The position numbers and the translations under genes were made by a program. A DNA stretch of 51,876 nucleotides. Origin: Flavobacterium sp. Lineage in GTDB: Bacteria; Bacteroidota; Bacteroidia; Flavobacteriales; Flavobacteriaceae. The notes beneath the pieces were generated by a model, which was not told the DNA's origin, searched no databases, and saw only the letters and a list, made by a program, of their open reading frames with translations. Where the stretch lies: NCBI RefSeq assembly GCF_017985075.1, contig NZ_JAGNYF010000010.1:1-51876 (forward strand), in the 5' to 3' direction. Every line of letters starts with the position of its first letter. Within the stretch, counting starts at the first letter, position 1. Positions 44,916 to 51,876 of the stretch are shown here, one piece after another.

Positions 44916-44944
44916 GAAACTTAGCATCTCAGCTACTTAGCAAC
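44913..44944 (+). repeat. Octad array, right arm of the four-helix-bundle element
   Basis: TAAGAAAC, TTAGCATC, TCAGCTAC and TTAGCAAC, four 8-bp words, are the reverse complement of words of the left arm (GTTTCTTA, GWAGCTRA, GTTGCTAA). The first three bases are the stop codon of the enclosed gene, and the next gene starts 9 bp later. Confidence 0.8.
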
Positions 44945-44953
44945 TTATAAAAA

Positions 44954-46012
44954 ATGATAAACTTATTTAATACACACGTAGAAAACCTTTCTATACACCG
45001 AGTTGGCAATAAACACAAAGAAGAACAAATTTTTCTTTCTGAAAGTCCATATATGCTAAACGATGAAATTATGCCGATTTTGAAAGAGTATTTTTTTAAA
45101 GCTTTTCGCGAAAAAGAAGAAAATTACTATCAGTTTGCTCATGACGTAGATTTAGAATACAATGAAATGTTCAATTTAGCTACCGAAATATTTAATAAAC
45201 CAAGTGAAATTCATAATGTTTCAAAAAAAATTACACAACATTTATTTGAACAATCCAACCATCCACATATTAAAAGTGGCGAAGTTTATATTGCCTATCT
45301 AACCAATGTTTCTATTGATAATAATGTAGTAGATGCAATAGGTGTATTTAAAAGTGAAATTAAAACCGACTTTTTACAGTTTAAAGAAAGCGGAAGCAAC
45401 TTAGAAATGATTTTACAAGATGGAATTAACTTAAACAAATTAGATAAAGGTTGTTTGATTTTCAATTACAAAAAAGAAGAAGGCTATAAAATTTTAACCG
45501 TTGATAGCAATAGATATGATGCGCGTTACTGGTTAGAACATTTTTTAAGCGTAGATGTTTTTCAAGATGAAACATTTATGACTAAAAAATACCTTCAATT
45601 TTGTAAAGATTTTGCTAAAGAAGTGGTTTTACCTGCAGAAGACAAGAAAGAAGAAGTATTATTTATGAATCGTGCGGTAAATCATTTTGCTAAAAACGAC
45701 GAATTTGAAGAAACAGCTTTCTTAAATGATGTAATTAATAACCCTGATTTGATTCCTGAATTCAGAAATTATAAAGTGGACAAAGGAGCAAAATATAGCA
45801 TTGAAGACGTTTCTAATTTTCCAATTGCCAATGCTGCTGTAACAGATGTTCGTAGAAAACTTAAAAATGTTATCGAATTAGATACCAACATTCAAATTAA
45901 ATTAGATTTCATAAATCCAGAAAGTGCAGAAAAATTTGTAGAAAAAGGTTGGGATGAAGAAAAGCAAATGTATTATTACTTGGTTTATTTTAACAAAGAA
46001 AACAAATCATAA
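44954..46012 (+). CDS. Nucleoid-associated protein, NdpA/YejK family
   Basis: 352 aa. Motifs of the 37-kDa nucleoid-associated protein family are MINLFNTHVENLSIHRVGNK at the start, SGEVYIAYLTNVSIDNNVVDAIGVFKSE in the middle and an ISxxxYNARYWLEHFL-like region (SNRYDARYWLEHFLSV, about 190). The E. coli member coats DNA, but the function in Bacteroidota is not established. It begins 9 bp after the right octad arm and ends 7 bp before a bidirectional terminator. Confidence 0.88.
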   Translation: MINLFNTHVENLSIHRVGNKHKEEQIFLSESPYMLNDEIMPILKEYFFKAFREKEENYYQFAHDVDLEYNEMFNLATEIFNKPSEIHNVSKKITQHLFEQSNHPHIKSGEVYIAYLTNVSIDNNVVDAIGVFKSEIKTDFLQFKESGSNLEMILQDGINLNKLDKGCLIFNYKKEEGYKILTVDSNRYDARYWLEHFLSVDVFQDETFMTKKYLQFCKDFAKEVVLPAEDKKEEVLFMNRAVNHFAKNDEFEETAFLNDVINNPDLIPEFRNYKVDKGAKYSIEDVSNFPIANAAVTDVRRKLKNVIELDTNIQIKLDFINPESAEKFVEKGWDEEKQMYYYLVYFNKENKS

Positions 46013-46019
46013 AAAAACT

Positions 46020-46053
46020 AAATCCTCAATTACTTCTAATTGAGGATTTTTTT
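46020..46053. terminator. Bidirectional terminator between the NdpA-like and Fic genes
   Basis: AAATCCTCAATTA (46020-46032) pairs perfectly with TAATTGAGGATTT (46037-46049) around CTTC, with A and T runs outside. It separates the convergent genes. Confidence 0.93.
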
Positions 46054-46056
46054 TAA

Positions 46057-47016
46057 TTAAACAATTCTTTTACGTTGTCTATTTTGCATATAATCTTCGA
46101 TTGCTTTTTTAGAAGTATACCAGTTTTTTCCTTCTTTGTAAGCATCAATTTTTCCTTGACGTGCTAATAAACTTACATATTCCATACCGTAAGGAGTTCC
46201 TGGCTCAATTACAATATTTGAAATAGAATCATATTCTAAATCATTATTTGGAATGGCAGACAAATATATATTTAAAGATCGCTCTATTGATTGACACATT
46301 AGTAGCATTAGTTTATCATAATTTCCAGCATTAGCTTGATTTAATGCATCATAATACTTTTTCCTATCTACGCTTAAAATAATAGCTGGAGGAAATCCTT
46401 TACTCATTAAAATTAAATTCATTACCAATCGAACCGTTCTTCCATTTCCATCAAAAAAAGGATGAATCCAAACAAATTTATGATGAAAAATAGTTACCAA
46501 TTCAATATCATTTAATTGTAAAGGGTTATCATTAACAAATGAAATTAATTCATCTAAAAACTGAGATACTTTAAGTGCGTTAGGCGGAATAAAATTAGCT
46601 CCAGAAATACGAACACCAGAAGTACGTAGCCTTCCAGCAAAATCTTCTTCAATTCCATGCAAAACCAATTCGTGAAGTTTAAGAATATCTGAATCATTTA
46701 ATATATAACCTTCTTGAACTAATTTATATAATTGATGTAATGCTAACTGGTGGTTTTTAGCTTCTAAATGTTCACGCATAGATTTCCCTTTGATAGTAAA
46801 TCCTTCATTTATAATCATATGGGTTTCATTTAAAGACAAGGTATTTCCTTCAATACTATTAGAATTATAAGTCCATTCTACAGTAAAAGCATCCTGAATT
46901 TTTTGTAACGAGTACGAGTTTAAAGGCCTAGCTAAATTTAAGGCATCCCGTTTTTCTACTAATCTTGTAAAAGTAGTTTCGTAAGTTTCTCTGTATTTTA
47001 AGTCAATATCCCACAT
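46057..47016 (-). CDS. Fic-domain protein with C-terminal DNA-binding helix-turn-helix
   Basis: 319 aa. Class II Fic AMP-transferase: the inhibitory motif [ST]xxxE[GN] is S52-N-S-I-E56-G57 in the N-terminal helix, and the active site HPFFDGNGRTVR starts at H185. The arginine of the canonical HxFx(D/E)GNGRxxR is intact, so the protein should be active. The last 60 residues (GTPYGMEYVSLLARQGKIDA, KEGKNWYTSKKAIEDYM) look like an excisionase/MerR-type helix-turn-helix that binds DNA. Fic enzymes AMPylate proteins such as gyrase, topoisomerase IV or chaperones; the target here is unknown. A 13-bp inverted repeat upstream is a candidate operator for autoregulation. No antitoxin gene is adjacent, as expected for a class II (self-inhibited) protein. 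Confidence 0.93.
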   Translation of the reverse strand: MWDIDLKYRETYETTFTRLVEKRDALNLARPLNSYSLQKIQDAFTVEWTYNSNSIEGNTLSLNETHMIINEGFTIKGKSMREHLEAKNHQLALHQLYKLVQEGYILNDSDILKLHELVLHGIEEDFAGRLRTSGVRISGANFIPPNALKVSQFLDELISFVNDNPLQLNDIELVTIFHHKFVWIHPFFDGNGRTVRLVMNLILMSKGFPPAIILSVDRKKYYDALNQANAGNYDKLMLLMCQSIERSLNIYLSAIPNNDLEYDSISNIVIEPGTPYGMEYVSLLARQGKIDAYKEGKNWYTSKKAIEDYMQNRQRKRIV

Positions 47017-47032
47017 ATAATATTATTTGCCC

Positions 47033-47096
47033 CAAAGTTATAATTATTTTTTAATATCGTTATATATAAAATTATTTATTTACCGATATTAAAAAA
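47033..47096 (-). promoter_or_regulatory. Fic promoter box and 13-bp inverted repeat (candidate operator)
   Basis: On the minus strand -7 box TAACTTTG lies at 47040-47033, 16 bp before the Fic ATG. Upstream of it TTTTTTAATATCG (47047-47059) is the exact inverse of CGATATTAAAAAA (47084-47096) with 24 bp between. The left arm covers the position of the -33 element, so a protein bound there would block the promoter. Confidence 0.6.
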
Positions 47097-47155
47097 TTAA
47101 ATATAAAAAAACTCAAAATATATTTGAGTTTAATATTATTTCTTCAAAATAAGAT

Positions 47156-47770
47156 TTAGTCTTCCATTTCAAAAAACAAAGGTTCAATCATAGTTCTATC
47201 GGCAACTGCTTCTACCCTATCTGAAATTTTATTACAAAAAATCAAACGTTGAGATTTAGAAATGCTTTCTGACATTCGATTTGTTTTCGCATCTAATCGA
47301 AGTTTAAACAAAATATCGGCGTCATCAACCACAAACATCAGCAATCTATTTACATCAAAACCTGCAGTAGCAAACATTAAATCTAATCGATTTGGCGTTC
47401 CAATTAAAACATCAATACCTAATGAAATTTGATTTTTATCCCAATCCATATCGCCTTTGTCATGCGCACCATAAACTCGTAATTGCGTGTATCGATTATA
47501 TTTTTTAAACATTTCAACTATTTCCAAAACTTTCTCTTTTGTTTCCACAACAATTAAAGCTCTTGGCGATTCCATAAATGGTTTTTCCAATCGTTGAATC
47601 ACATTTAATACAATTGTTGTTGATTTTCCAGATTTTTTATCAGATTGAATTACAGCATCCGCACCACTTTTGATAGTTGAAAAAGTTTCTTGTTGCATTT
47701 CATTCGCTTCGGTTAAACCGTTTTCGATTAATGCTTCCTGTAAAAGTGGGTTTATTTTTTTTAATTGCAT
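47156..47770 (-). CDS. Single-lobe DEAD-box-like protein with degenerate motifs
   Basis: 204 aa, corresponding to RecA lobe 1 of a DEAD-box RNA helicase: Q-motif-like region (INPLLQEALIENGLTEANEMQQETF), Walker A-like SDKKSGKSTT (43-52), TPNRLDLM in place of TPGR, and VVDDAD (147-152) in place of DEAD. Motif III (SAT) is replaced by FCNK, and lobe 2 is absent, so helicase activity is unlikely. It is probably complete, since it begins with the Q region and ends naturally with EMED. The family recurs in flavobacteria as far as I recall; a role as an RNA-binding or competing subunit is inference. Confidence 0.8.
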   Translation of the reverse strand: MQLKKINPLLQEALIENGLTEANEMQQETFSTIKSGADAVIQSDKKSGKSTTIVLNVIQRLEKPFMESPRALIVVETKEKVLEIVEMFKKYNRYTQLRVYGAHDKGDMDWDKNQISLGIDVLIGTPNRLDLMFATAGFDVNRLLMFVVDDADILFKLRLDAKTNRMSESISKSQRLIFCNKISDRVEAVADRTMIEPLFFEMED

Positions 47771-47776
47771 TTTATT

Positions 47777-47811
47777 TAGCGTTTTGCCGTAAGCTTTAAG
47801 CTATAGGCTGA
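47777..47811 (+). repeat. Heptad word array, nnGCnnn type (single arm)
   Basis: TAGCGTT, TTGCCGT, AAGCTTT, AAGCTAT, AGGCTGA, five words of exactly 7 bp with GC at positions 3-4, in the 43-bp spacer between the DEAD-like gene start and the stop codon of the upstream regulator. Same word family as 39631-39717. Confidence 0.65.
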
Positions 47812-47813
47812 TT

Positions 47814-48977
47814 TTATTTAGAAGCGAACAAAGTTACATCATTTTCAGAGATTTCGTTTCCTCCAAGGATAATTAAACGCTCTACAACATTTCTTAGTTC
47901 TCGAATATTTCCTGTCCAATCGTATTCTTGTAATAACTTCACAGCTTGTTTAGTAAATATTTTTTTGGTGGTTCCTTGTTCTTCAGAAATTTTGGAAGCA
48001 AAATGCGCTATCAACATAGGAATATCCTCACGCCTGTCATTTAATGCTGGAACTTTTATTAAAATTACAGCTAATCTATGATATAAATCTTCTCTAAAAC
48101 GACCTTCGGCTATTTCTGCTTTCAAATCTTTATTTGTTGCGGCAATCACACGAACATCTACTTTTATATCTTTATCCGCGCCTACTCTTTGAATTAAATT
48201 TTCTTGCAAAGCGCGTAAAACTTTAGCTTGCGCCGACAAACTCATATCGCCAATTTCATCTAAGAAAATAGTGCCGCCGTTTGCTGCTTCAAATTTCCCA
48301 GCTCTGTCTTTTACTGCAGATGTAAATGCGCCTTTTACGTGTCCGAATAACTCACTTTCAATTAGTTCTGAAGGTATAGCAGCACAATTTACCTCAATAA
48401 TAGCTTGTTGTGCACGATTGCTTTTTTCGTGTAATTGATGTGCCACTAACTCTTTACCTGTTCCATTTGGACCTGTAATTAAAACTCTTGCGTCTGTTTG
48501 AGCTACTTTATCAATCATAGTTTTAATATGAGAAATGGCTTCACTATCACCAATCATTTCGTAGTTTTTAGACACTTTCTTTTTTAAAATTTTGTTTTCT
48601 ACAACCAATTGCTTTTTGTCTAACGCATTTCGGACTGTATTTAACAAACGATTCAAATCGGGTGGCTTCGAAATATAATCAAAAGCACCTAAACGCATCG
48701 TTTGAATTGCAGTTTCTAAATCGCCGTGACCAGAAATCATAACCATTGGAATTTCAGGTTTTATTTTTTTTATGGCTTCCAACACCTCAACACCATCCAT
48801 TTTTGGCATTTTAATATCGCACAAAATCAAATCGAAATCTTCGTTTTTCACCAATTCAATTCCTTGTAAACCGTCTTCAGCTTCTTGCACCAAATACGTA
48901 TCATTTTCTTCCGATAAAATTTTCGTTAAAACGCGTCTAATTGGCGCTTCGTCTTCTATGATAAGGATTTTTGACAT
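47814..48977 (-). CDS. NtrC-type AAA+ response regulator lacking a DNA-binding domain
   Basis: 387 aa. Receiver domain 1-120 with D9/E10 acidic cluster and phospho-acceptor D54 (LILCDIKMP). Sigma-54 AAA+ domain about 140-370: Walker A GPNGTGKE (169-176), Walker B GGTIFLDEIGD (234-244) and the arginine finger region REDLYHRLAVI. The sigma-54-contact loop reads GAFTSA (216-221) instead of GAFTGA. The protein ends LRNVVERLIILGGNEISENDVTLFASK, with no Fis-type helix-turn-helix, so it must act without its own specific DNA binding or rely on partners. No kinase is adjacent. Confidence 0.9.
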   Translation of the reverse strand: MSKILIIEDEAPIRRVLTKILSEENDTYLVQEAEDGLQGIELVKNEDFDLILCDIKMPKMDGVEVLEAIKKIKPEIPMVMISGHGDLETAIQTMRLGAFDYISKPPDLNRLLNTVRNALDKKQLVVENKILKKKVSKNYEMIGDSEAISHIKTMIDKVAQTDARVLITGPNGTGKELVAHQLHEKSNRAQQAIIEVNCAAIPSELIESELFGHVKGAFTSAVKDRAGKFEAANGGTIFLDEIGDMSLSAQAKVLRALQENLIQRVGADKDIKVDVRVIAATNKDLKAEIAEGRFREDLYHRLAVILIKVPALNDRREDIPMLIAHFASKISEEQGTTKKIFTKQAVKLLQEYDWTGNIRELRNVVERLIILGGNEISENDVTLFASK

Positions 48978-48989
48978 AAAATGTATTTT

Positions 48990-49021
48990 GTTTAGTTGTT
49001 TATTTGTTTAGTCGTTAAAAC
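48990..49021 (+). repeat. Octad word array, GTTTAnTT type (single arm)
   Basis: GTTTAGTT, GTTTATTT, GTTTAGTC, GTTAAAAC: four words with a strict 8-bp period starting with G, immediately upstream of the regulator's ATG (48977). Confidence 0.65.
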
Positions 49022-49048
49022 TAACATAAGTATACTATTTATTTCCTA

Positions 49049-49480
49049 TTAAAATTTATCAAATATTATTCCTAAACAAAACAGTACGAAAAATAAAATA
49101 GAACAAATTGAATTATACTTAGAATACAACCTGAAATCATCAATATATGATAATGAAAAATTATTTTTCTTTAAAACATCTATTTTATTAATTGAATCTG
49201 CAATATCAAAAGTTATCAAGAAAAATGAAAATATTAAAAAAACATATTCAAAATAAACTACTATAAATAATCTATATGCTAATAACATAACAATCAGCAT
49301 AATTAAAATAAACAGAATAAAATTAGTTCTCTTCCTAAAAATATTCTCTTTCAATCTTCTTTCTGTTGGATTTGAATATTTATAAATTCTGAATGATTTA
49401 TTAGACAAATAAGCCGTTGTAATTATAAATAAAATACAAAATATTTTAAACAAAATTTCTCCTTTTAATATTTCAACCAT
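49049..49480 (-). CDS. Membrane protein, unknown
   Basis: 143 aa. Hydrophobic segments at about 8-26, 51-71, 72-95 and 122-140 suggest four membrane helices; the loop 27-48 is basic (NKSFRIYKYSNPTERRLKENIFRKR). No family is recognised. Its start overlaps the 3' end of the ABC permease gene by 16 bp, so it is translationally coupled to the transporter and is a good candidate for an accessory subunit. The evidence for function is position only. Confidence 0.65.
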   Translation of the reverse strand: MVEILKGEILFKIFCILFIITTAYLSNKSFRIYKYSNPTERRLKENIFRKRTNFILFILIMLIVMLLAYRLFIVVYFEYVFLIFSFFLITFDIADSINKIDVLKKNNFSLSYIDDFRLYSKYNSICSILFFVLFCLGIIFDKF

Positions 49481-50769
49481 TTATACAATTCTTTCCAAGT
49501 TGGTTTTTTGCCGTACATTAAAATTCCTACACGGTAAATTTTGCTCGCAAACCAAACTACTCCCACAAATGTAGCAAATAATAAGACTAAAGACACAATT
49601 ATTTGCCAAGTGGGCACACCAAACGGAATACGCATTAGCATAACAATTGGCGATGTAAACGGAATCATAGAAAAAATCGTAGCAATATTTCCGTGAGGAT
49701 CGTTGGCAACGGTAAAAAATCCGATATATACGCCTAACATTAAAGGCATAATAATAGGCAATAAAAATTGTTGTGAATCAGTTTCATTATCAACAGCGGC
49801 ACCAATGGCAGCGTATAGAGAACTATATAAGAAATAACCACCAATGAAATAAAATATAAACGAAATGATAATTGTAGCAATCGGTAAATTTCCTAATTCA
49901 TCTAAATACAAAGGCAATTTCGACATTAATCCACTATTTTCAGTGGCTAATTTCACTGCTTGCGGATTAGCACTTGCAGCGGTTTCTGCACCAAAAAAGG
50001 TAGAAACTATAAAGAAAATAGAGGTTCCAACAATAGCCCAAATGGTAAATTGCAAAATTCCTGCTAAAGAATTTCCAATGATTTTCCCCATCATTAACTG
50101 AAATGGTTTTACAGATGAAATGACAATTTCTATAATTCGATTGGTTTTTTCTTCAATCACACTTCGCATCACAAAGTTTCCGTAAATGATAATAAACATC
50201 ATAATTAAGTAACCAAAAAGAAAACCTAATCCAATTTTAATTTCATTAATTCCTTTTAAACTGGCATCACCTGAATATTTACTTAATTGCAAAGTCGATT
50301 CCACTTTAGCCTTTTCAATTTTAGAAATATCTAAATTATTAGTTTTGAAATTATCTTGAGTCAAAATAGAATCCACAACATATTCAATGTTTGAGATAAA
50401 TTCTGCACTCGCACTTTCATCTGAAATATATTCAACTTTAGTCTTTAAATCTTGAATAGTTGCCGTTTTTGGAATAAACAAAAGTCCTTCATAACTTTTA
50501 CTCGCTGTGTCTTTTGCCACTTTAAATGGCATCGCAGACAAATCTGTAAATGCCGTTTCTTTGTCGGATTTTAAACTACTTTTTAATATATTTCCTTGGT
50601 CGTAAATAGCAATTTTAGTAGCCTCATCTTTATTGATACTTGATAAATAGCCAATTAAAAAAGACATTCCTAAGAAAATTAGCGGACTTAAAAAAGTCAT
50701 CACTATAAAAGATTTGTTGCGCACTTTGGCAATAAATTCTCTTTGTACGATTAATAATAATTTGTTCAT
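49465..50769 (-). CDS. ABC-2 family permease (NatB-like)
   Basis: 434 aa. One helix near residues 21-42 (SFIVMTFLSPLIFLGMSFLIGYLS), an extracytoplasmic domain of about 140 residues rich in Lys, Asp and Ser, then five or six helices from about 183 on. The motif RSVIEEKTNRIIEIVISSVKPFQLMMGKI is the standard ABC-2 cytoplasmic region of NatB-type sodium/drug exporters. The ATPase gene lies just upstream at 50885-51805. Substrate unknown; a membrane-stress or sodium role is suggested only by resemblance. Confidence 0.9.
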   Translation of the reverse strand: MNKLLLIVQREFIAKVRNKSFIVMTFLSPLIFLGMSFLIGYLSSINKDEATKIAIYDQGNILKSSLKSDKETAFTDLSAMPFKVAKDTASKSYEGLLFIPKTATIQDLKTKVEYISDESASAEFISNIEYVVDSILTQDNFKTNNLDISKIEKAKVESTLQLSKYSGDASLKGINEIKIGLGFLFGYLIMMFIIIYGNFVMRSVIEEKTNRIIEIVISSVKPFQLMMGKIIGNSLAGILQFTIWAIVGTSIFFIVSTFFGAETAASANPQAVKLATENSGLMSKLPLYLDELGNLPIATIIISFIFYFIGGYFLYSSLYAAIGAAVDNETDSQQFLLPIIMPLMLGVYIGFFTVANDPHGNIATIFSMIPFTSPIVMLMRIPFGVPTWQIIVSLVLLFATFVGVVWFASKIYRVGILMYGKKPTWKELYKWLKY

Positions 50770-50773
50770 TATG

Positions 50774-50882
50774 TTTTAGATTTTTAGAAGATTAGACTTC
50801 TTAGATTTTTAGCTTTATTTGATATTTAAGTGTATTAAAATTTTAGAAAATCTAATCCTCTAAAATTCTATTAATCTAAAAT
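50774..50882 (+). repeat. Octad word array, TTAGAnnn type, two opposed arms (ABC permease-ATPase spacer)
   Basis: Left arm: TTTTAGAT, TTTTAGAA, GATTAGAC, one 9-bp word TTCTTAGAT, TTTTAGCT (50774-50814). Right arm: TTAGAAAA, TCTAATCC, TCTAAAAT, TCTATTAA, TCTAAAAT (50843-50882), the last four being TTAGAnnn-type words in reverse complement at exact 8-bp steps. The arms are imperfect inverses, separated by 28 bp. The array fills the spacer and ends 3 bp before the ATPase stop codon. Confidence 0.75.
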
Positions 50883-50884
50883 AT

Positions 50885-51805
50885 CTATTCTGTTACCGTT
50901 TGAATAAAAATATCATTTACACTTGGAATTTTCTCAGCAAAATGGGTTACTTGTCCGTTTTGAGATAAAATAGACAATAATTCATTTGTAGAATGATTTC
51001 CTAATTGAACTTCCAATTTTAAATCATCGTTTAACGATTTGAAATCGGTTTGGCCAATAGTGAACTTTTGCGTTAATTGATACATTAATGCTTCTACATT
51101 TTGTGTCAAAACGCCAACTTGAAAGGTATTGGTTCTAAATTTACGTTTTACATCTTCAAGTTTTCCTTCAATTAATTTATTCGATTTATGAATTAAAGCA
51201 ATGTAATCGCACATTTCTTCTACACTTTCCATTCGATGCGTTGAAAAAATAATGGAAGTTCCTTTTTTATTTAATTCGATAATTTCATCCTTAATTAAAT
51301 TGGCATTTACAGGATCAAATCCAGAAAATGGTTCGTCCAAAATTAATAATTTTGGATTGTGAAGCACCGTTACAATAAATTGTACTTTTTGAGCCATTCC
51401 TTTAGAAAGTTCTTGCAGTTTTTTGTCCCACCAAGTTTCAATTTCAAACTTTTCGAACCAATATTTTAATTGTTTTTTGGCTTCTTGTTTGCTCATACCT
51501 TTTAGTTGAGCCAAATACAAACATTGCTCCCCTACTTTCATAGATTTGTACAAACCACGTTCTTCTGGCATATAACCAATCATTGAAATGTGATTGGGAT
51601 TTAGTTTTTCACCATTTAAAATAATTTCACCAGCATCTGGCAAAGTAATTTGATTAATGATACGAATTAACGAGGTTTTTCCAGCGCCATTTGGACCTAA
51701 TAAACCATATATGCTTCCTTCAGGAACACTTAATGAAACGGAATTTAATGCGGTATAATCGCCATATTGTTTCACTACGTTTTTAACTTCTAAAATAGTA
51801 TTCAT
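50885..51805 (-). CDS. ABC transporter ATP-binding protein (NatA-like)
   Basis: 306 aa. Walker A GPNGAGKT (37-44), Q-loop IGYMPEERGLYKSM, signature ELSKGMAQKVQF (LSKGM in place of LSGGQ, common in this subfamily), Walker B LLILDEPFSGFDPVNA and H-loop STHRMESVEEMC. The C-terminal 80 residues form the usual extra domain of NatA-type ATPases. Partner of the permease at 49465-50769. The start ATG at 51805 gives MNTILEVKNVVKQYGDYTAL. Confidence 0.94.
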   Translation of the reverse strand: MNTILEVKNVVKQYGDYTALNSVSLSVPEGSIYGLLGPNGAGKTSLIRIINQITLPDAGEIILNGEKLNPNHISMIGYMPEERGLYKSMKVGEQCLYLAQLKGMSKQEAKKQLKYWFEKFEIETWWDKKLQELSKGMAQKVQFIVTVLHNPKLLILDEPFSGFDPVNANLIKDEIIELNKKGTSIIFSTHRMESVEEMCDYIALIHKSNKLIEGKLEDVKRKFRTNTFQVGVLTQNVEALMYQLTQKFTIGQTDFKSLNDDLKLEVQLGNHSTNELLSILSQNGQVTHFAEKIPSVNDIFIQTVTE

Positions 51806-51876
51806 TTGCAGTATTTCTTTTCTGAATTAGTGTGTAATATAGGGATTTTGTTACATCTTTTTAAAAAATAATTAGC
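51806..51876. other. Window edge upstream of the ABC ATPase
   Basis: 71 bp of AT-rich sequence upstream of the ATPase ATG. I see no TAnnTTTG box on the minus strand, nor any coding or repeat structure. Confidence 0.5.

Larger units (their letters stand above)
44462..44946 (+). mobile_element. Four-helix-bundle gene element flanked by inverted octad arrays
   Basis: A 485-bp unit: a small gene (44559-44915) between two opposed repeat arms. Left arm 44462-44496 starts AAGTTGCTAAG; right arm 44909-44946 read in reverse complement also starts AAGTTGCTAAG. Each arm is made of 8-bp words (left GTTGCTAA, GAAGCTAA, GTTTCTTA, GTAACTAA; right, reverse-complemented, GTTGCTAA, GTAGCTGA, GATGCTAA, GTTTCTTA). 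The gene's stop codon is the first base triplet of the right arm. The arms could fold the transcript into a long stem with the gene in the loop, the arrangement known for 23S rRNA intervening sequences. It sits between two unrelated genes. Calling it mobile is inference; no transposase or target duplication was found. Confidence 0.55.

Overview
The window is AT-rich chromosomal DNA from a member of the Bacteroidota, most likely Flavobacterium or a close relative. Four things support this. Promoters have the Bacteroidota form TTG-N19-TAnnTTTG (upstream of the rRNA operon, thrS, rpsF and bamD). Two large adhesins end in type IX secretion sorting domains. Several families are typical of the phylum (DUF4835, an RprX/RprY-like two-component pair, a bamD-rpoZ-coaBC-DUF4835-recN operon). 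An AT-rich composition and little reliance on Shine-Dalgarno sequences also fit. No prophage, integron, CRISPR array, tRNA gene or transposase was found.

Layout. 1-760: the 5' tip of a 16S rRNA gene reading leftward off the window, its leader, three promoter boxes spaced exactly 114 bp apart, and a structured RNA-like element. 763-4066: the translation operon thrS-infC-rpmI-rplT (+), with a non-AUG start for infC. 4191-9078: rlmF, then leftward two-component genes, coaE and a glycosyltransferase. 9168-19317: two paralogous secreted mosaic adhesins (2000 and 1308 aa) with nearly identical 3' ends and terminators. 19471-26566: fabV, the recN/coaBC/bamD operon and dapA, all leftward. 26705-28389: a 5'-nucleotidase split into two rightward genes. 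28393-32093: ligA, a DUF6495-like gene and the rpsF-rpsR-rplI operon. 32297-43748: a LytTR regulator, then leftward priA, gpsA, an iron alcohol dehydrogenase, the yicC-gmk-nadD group, an EamA transporter, an ArsC-like protein, a DUF3298-like lipoprotein and trxB. 43902-46012: rightward pRiA4b ORF-3-like gene, a four-helix-bundle element and an NdpA-like gene. 46057-51805: leftward Fic-HTH protein, a single-lobe DEAD-like protein, an NtrC-type regulator without a DNA-binding domain, and an ABC exporter.

Most genes are housekeeping: translation, CoA, NAD, lysine/peptidoglycan and phospholipid precursors, DNA replication and repair, redox. The unusual content is mainly between the genes. At least ten intergenic spacers are filled with degenerate word arrays of strict 7-bp or 8-bp period, often as two opposed arms that could fold on each other. 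One such pair of arms encloses a four-helix-bundle (23S intervening-sequence-type) gene, which suggests the arrays and the gene belong to one mobile or RNA-based element. A second candidate is a sigma-54-like promoter followed about 50-110 bp later by a strong terminator with no gene between, i.e. a possible small RNA. A third is a 13-bp inverted repeat upstream of the Fic-HTH gene that looks like an autoregulatory operator.

All calls rest on reading the sequence. Family names come from motif recognition, not from database searches.
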